From assembly GCA_965226785.1 (NCBI GenBank), contig CBDDEC010000002.1, forward strand, positions 62,001 through 126,000: 64,000 nucleotides of DNA, read 5' to 3'. Source of the DNA: CBDDEC01 sp965226785 (GTDB lineage: Bacteria; Chloroflexota; Dehalococcoidia; UBA2979). A program made the translations under genes and the position numbers. Shown one piece after another: positions 61,464-64,000 of this stretch; within the stretch, counting starts at the first letter, position 1; each line of letters starts with the position of its first letter. The notes beneath the pieces are model-generated. The model worked only from the letters and a program-made list of their open reading frames with translations. It did not search any database and was not told where the DNA came from.

Positions 61464-62669
61464 CTAACTTCCCTTTAGGCGAAGCTGTCGGTTGTAGAGG
61501 TTGCCGATCAGAGAGAAGGTCAGGCTCATCGCCAAGTAGGCGACCATGAGCAGCAAGAAGATAGACACCGCAGGAGCGGTCTGCGTCATTGTCTTGGCCA
61601 CATTGGTGAGGTCTGAGTAACCGATGGCGCCCGCCAAGCTACTGTTCTTGGTCAGGTTCAGGTGCTGGCTGATTAGCGGAGGCACTATGACCCGCATCGC
61701 CTGGGGGAAGGTCACGTGGCGCAGGGCCTTCATCGGCGACAAGCCCAGTGCTCGGGCCGCTTCCGACTGACCGCGATTCACCGACTGGATGCCGGCTCGC
61801 ACGATTTCGGCGATAAAGGACGACGTGTATACGACCAGGCCCATAAGCAGCACTATCAGCCCTGCCGGGAGGGTGAAGCCACCAGAGATGCGGCCGAAGG
61901 TACCCTGTGGCGCCGGCTGTGAGATGGCAAAGGGCGCTTCGCCGACCACCGCCGCGATGATAAGCCAGCTAGCGGCAGCGATGACGATAGCGGTGCTGCC
62001 GCCCATCACCACGGCGTGGGTAGCCTTACCGGTCGAGGTTTCTCGGCGGTCCAACCCGACATAGACGGCCACGCCTGCTATAACGGCCACCATTGCCAGC
62101 CCCAGCCATGTCACCGCTGCGTCAAAACCGTTGGCGGTCGGCCAGGGCAATGATAGACCGGCGTTGTTGACGTACACTTGCTGGGCAATAACGTATCCGT
62201 CCTCGACGGGCGGCAGCGACAGTATGAGATAGAACCAGAAGAACAGCTGCACCAGCAAGGGCACGTTGCGGAAGAACTCGACGTAGGCAAGCGCCGCCTT
62301 GGAAACGAGCCAGTTGCTGGACATGCGGGCTACACCCACCAGGGCCCCCAGCGCCGTTGCCAGAATGATGCCGGCGATGGCGACGGTCAGGGTGTTGGTG
62401 GCAGCGACAACAAAGGCGTAAAGAAAGCTGTCGGAGGATTCGTAAGGCAGGAAATGATGCCCGATAGGAGTCTGGTAGGCACGGGACAAAAAGTCGAAGC
62501 CAGAGGGAATCTCTCGCTCCACTATGGCGTTGCTGATGTTGGCGAAGAACCAGCCGACTAGGGCCACCACCAGGACGCCAGAAACGAGCTGCGCGGCCCA
62601 TTCGATGACACGAACATGCCGCCAAATCGGGATGCCCTGGTAGGTTAAGATTCGGGGTATTGCGGCCAT
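61464..62669 (-). CDS. aapQ: Amino-acid ABC transporter permease, AapQ type
   Basis: About 401 residues from MAAIPRILTYQGIPIWRHVR. Again an extended permease with about 8 helices. N-terminal half has SYxxPIGHHFLPYESSDSFL-like periplasmic loop, and YVEFFRNVPLLVQLFFWFYL, a hallmark of HisM-family permeases. The EAA loop is SEAARALGLSPMKALRHVTF. Start 62669 is preferred (GTGAG upstream) over an upstream in-frame codon. 121 bases separate it from the binding-protein gene. Confidence 0.92.
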   Translation of the reverse strand: MAAIPRILTYQGIPIWRHVRVIEWAAQLVSGVLVVALVGWFFANISNAIVEREIPSGFDFLSRAYQTPIGHHFLPYESSDSFLYAFVVAATNTLTVAIAGIILATALGALVGVARMSSNWLVSKAALAYVEFFRNVPLLVQLFFWFYLILSLPPVEDGYVIAQQVYVNNAGLSLPWPTANGFDAAVTWLGLAMVAVIAGVAVYVGLDRRETSTGKATHAVVMGGSTAIVIAAASWLIIAAVVGEAPFAISQPAPQGTFGRISGGFTLPAGLIVLLMGLVVYTSSFIAEIVRAGIQSVNRGQSEAARALGLSPMKALRHVTFPQAMRVIVPPLISQHLNLTKNSSLAGAIGYSDLTNVAKTMTQTAPAVSIFLLLMVAYLAMSLTFSLIGNLYNRQLRLKGS

Positions 62670-62790
62670 TGTTGACTCACTGAAAAGGCACCAGTGGCAC
62701 AATCAACCTCAGGCATCACCGGAGAGTACGTCTGCGCACAAGATAGCAGGATAACAAGAGGGTGAGGCTCCTTAGCTCTCTTTGCCCACC

Positions 62791-63867
62791 CTAGCGTAGG
62801 GGTGCGGCGTAGATCTGGCCACCCTCTGTCCAAAAGGCGTTACGGCTGCCAGCTCGCGGCAAGTTGATGCCATCGGGACCCAGGTTGCGGTCGTAGATCT
62901 CGCCGTAGTTGCCGACTGAGCGGATTACGTCTTGGGCCGCGGTTTGGCTGATGCCCAGGCTGTCTTGACCGAAGGAGCCCTCGAGGCCGAAGAGACGGTC
63001 AACTTTTGTATCGCCTGTGACCGAGGTTGGAACGTTAGCGGAAGTGATGTCGTAGACCTCGGCGTAGATGAGCATGCCCATCACGGTCTTGACCACGTCG
63101 AACCACTGGTCATCGCCATGAGGGACCACTGGCCCCAGCGGCTCTTCCGAGATGGTCTCGGGCAAAATGGTGTGGGCGCTTGGGTCATCGAAAGCGCTGC
63201 TGATGGCAGCCAACTGTGAGCGATCGTTGGTGAAGGCGTCGCACTGGCCACTCTGGTAGGCGGCGACCACCGCGTCGGTGCCTTCGAAGGTCAGCACCTG
63301 CACATTCAAGTCGTTCTGGTTAGAGAAGTCCTGAAGATTCAACTCGGTGGTTGTTCCCAGTGTCACGCAGATGCTGGCGTCTCTTAGCTCTAAGGCACTG
63401 GAGATACCCAGGTCTTTGCGGACCAAGAACCCCTGGCCGTCGTAGAACATCGTTTGAGCATAGTTGCCCCATTGCGCGTCGCGGGAGGTCGTCCAAGTGA
63501 CGGTGCGCACCAGCATATCCACCTCACCGGACTGGATGGTCGGCCCGCGCTCAGTGGCCGTAATCAACCTGATCTCTATCGCATTGGCATCGCCCAGAAC
63601 CGCCGCGGCTACCGCGCGGCAAAGATCGATGTCAAAGCCCTGGTTGTTGCCGGCCGCGTCGAGAAAACCATAGCCGGGCACGTCGTTGCGGCTGGCACAT
63701 ATGACCATGCCGCGGTCCTTCACCTGTTGCAGCCTATCACTACCACCTGCTCCGTCGCTTGAGCTCTGCGAACAAGCTGACAGTACGACTGCGACGGCGG
63801 CGGCCGTTCCAAGCGAAAGGAGCGTCCATACCGATGCTTTGCTCCTGATCATAGACTCTACGTCCAT
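62791..63867 (-). CDS. aapJ: Amino-acid ABC transporter substrate-binding lipoprotein, AapJ type
   Basis: About 358 residues. Signal with lipobox (AAAVAVVLSACSQSSS), then the family-3 solute-binding fold: VKDRGMVICASRNDVPGYGF, GFDIDLCRAVAAAVLGDANA, EVDMLVRTVTWTTSRDAQWG and GQCDAFTNDRSQLAAI. It delivers L-amino acids to AapQMP. First gene of the operon. Two starts are possible: ATG 63867 (AGGGGG directly upstream) or ATG 63852. A fresh IS3 copy begins 97 bases upstream, so the native promoter may be shortened. Base composition of this operon is visibly less GC-rich than the rest of the window. Confidence 0.92.
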   Translation of the reverse strand: MDVESMIRSKASVWTLLSLGTAAAVAVVLSACSQSSSDGAGGSDRLQQVKDRGMVICASRNDVPGYGFLDAAGNNQGFDIDLCRAVAAAVLGDANAIEIRLITATERGPTIQSGEVDMLVRTVTWTTSRDAQWGNYAQTMFYDGQGFLVRKDLGISSALELRDASICVTLGTTTELNLQDFSNQNDLNVQVLTFEGTDAVVAAYQSGQCDAFTNDRSQLAAISSAFDDPSAHTILPETISEEPLGPVVPHGDDQWFDVVKTVMGMLIYAEVYDITSANVPTSVTGDTKVDRLFGLEGSFGQDSLGISQTAAQDVIRSVGNYGEIYDRNLGPDGINLPRAGSRNAFWTEGGQIYAAPLR

Positions 63868-63963
63868 CCCCCTGTGGTAATGCCTTTGTCGAACGACAGT
63901 GAACAATACAGCATTGATGCCGTCCATCCAAGCCTCAGGGGGTTGCAAGGCTCAATCATGAAG

Positions 63964-64000
63964 TGAACCGCCCCGGGTTTAATGGAGACTTGGTTCATTG
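63964..64000 (-). mobile_element. IS3-family element, second copy (runs off the window)
   Basis: TGAACCGCCCCGGGTTTAAT GGAGACTTGGTTCATTG (split) matches the orfB-side end of the element at 44415 with two differences. The rest lies outside the window. Confidence 0.85.

Overview
High-GC, mosaic bacterial DNA in which roughly half of the 64 kb is insertion sequences (IS), IS fragments and small non-autonomous elements, with short islands of host genes between them. There is no rRNA gene or other decisive taxonomic marker. The gene content (flotillin beside an NfeD-type membrane protease, Thr/Pro-rich PTPEPTP linkers in lipoproteins, a DUF4389 membrane protein, a Tat-type sulfite-oxidase-fold enzyme, an LPxTG-anchored TIMP-like protein) fits Chloroflexota, possibly an uncultured or host-associated lineage. 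That assignment is inference.

Mobile layer. (1) IS-A is an about 1,118 bp integrase-core (DDE) element with ends GTGGG(A/G)CGGCAAAACC. Three copies have intact genes (32.4, 38.6 and 46.5 kb), one has an altered C-terminus (9.7 kb), and more than a dozen are broken. (2) An IS6-family element with an N-terminal zinc ribbon has four intact genes (15.0, 23.5, 43.1 and 49.4 kb). (3) Two IS110-family elements (24.7 and 53.0 kb) each have partial copies elsewhere. (4) One complete IS3 element lies at 44.4-45.7 kb, with a second starting at the window end. (5) Three small elements, MITE-1 (120-132 bp, 3 copies), MITE-2 (95 bp, 4 copies) and MITE-3 (173 bp), share the GTGGGGC...GCCCCAC termini of IS-A. 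(6) There are remnants of IS1182-, IS1380-like and Tn3 transposases, an AbiEii toxin and two tyrosine recombinases, one beside a tRNA-Gly 3' half that looks like an attachment site.

Host islands. 1.1-3.5 kb: AbiEii remnant, zincin, HExxH protein, NYN nuclease. 4.6-5.8 kb: frameshifted branched-chain amino-acid binding protein. 8.2-9.6 kb: two unknown genes. 11.0-14.9 kb: flotillin-nfeD operon and a broken DNA methyltransferase. 15.9-19.4 kb: truncated accC, a lipoprotein, a damaged tRNA-Ser, a DUF4389 protein and small genes. 22.2-23.1 kb: bioB. 25.8-27.7 kb: a Gly/Ala-rich repeat protein and a YihY-type membrane protein. 29.2-32.3 kb: transposon and phage debris, then an SPFH protein with a small membrane protein. 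34.7-38.0 kb: recombinase/tRNA-Gly site and the sulfite-oxidase-like enzyme. 40.4-41.6 kb: an MFS exporter. 44.2-46.2 kb: a TIMP-like gene split by IS3. 47.9-48.6 kb: a DUF169 protein. 50.5-53.0 kb: a NIPSNAP remnant, a Cache lipoprotein and a recombinase remnant. 56.2-57.8 kb: histidine decarboxylase plus an ACT protein. 59.4-63.9 kb: an aapJQMP-type amino-acid ABC transporter.

Most striking points. IS110 at 53.0 kb lies 9 bp inside the terminal repeat of an IS-A copy, and all of its recoverable junctions are consistent with that landing site. The second IS110 abuts the terminal repeat of the IS6 element in both places where its left end survives. GTGGGRCGGC termini recur about 40 times and nearly always sit where unrelated sequences meet. 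Only the IS3 insertion leaves both halves of a host gene in place. The mosaic could reflect element-driven rearrangement or scaffold chimerism; the sequence alone cannot decide.
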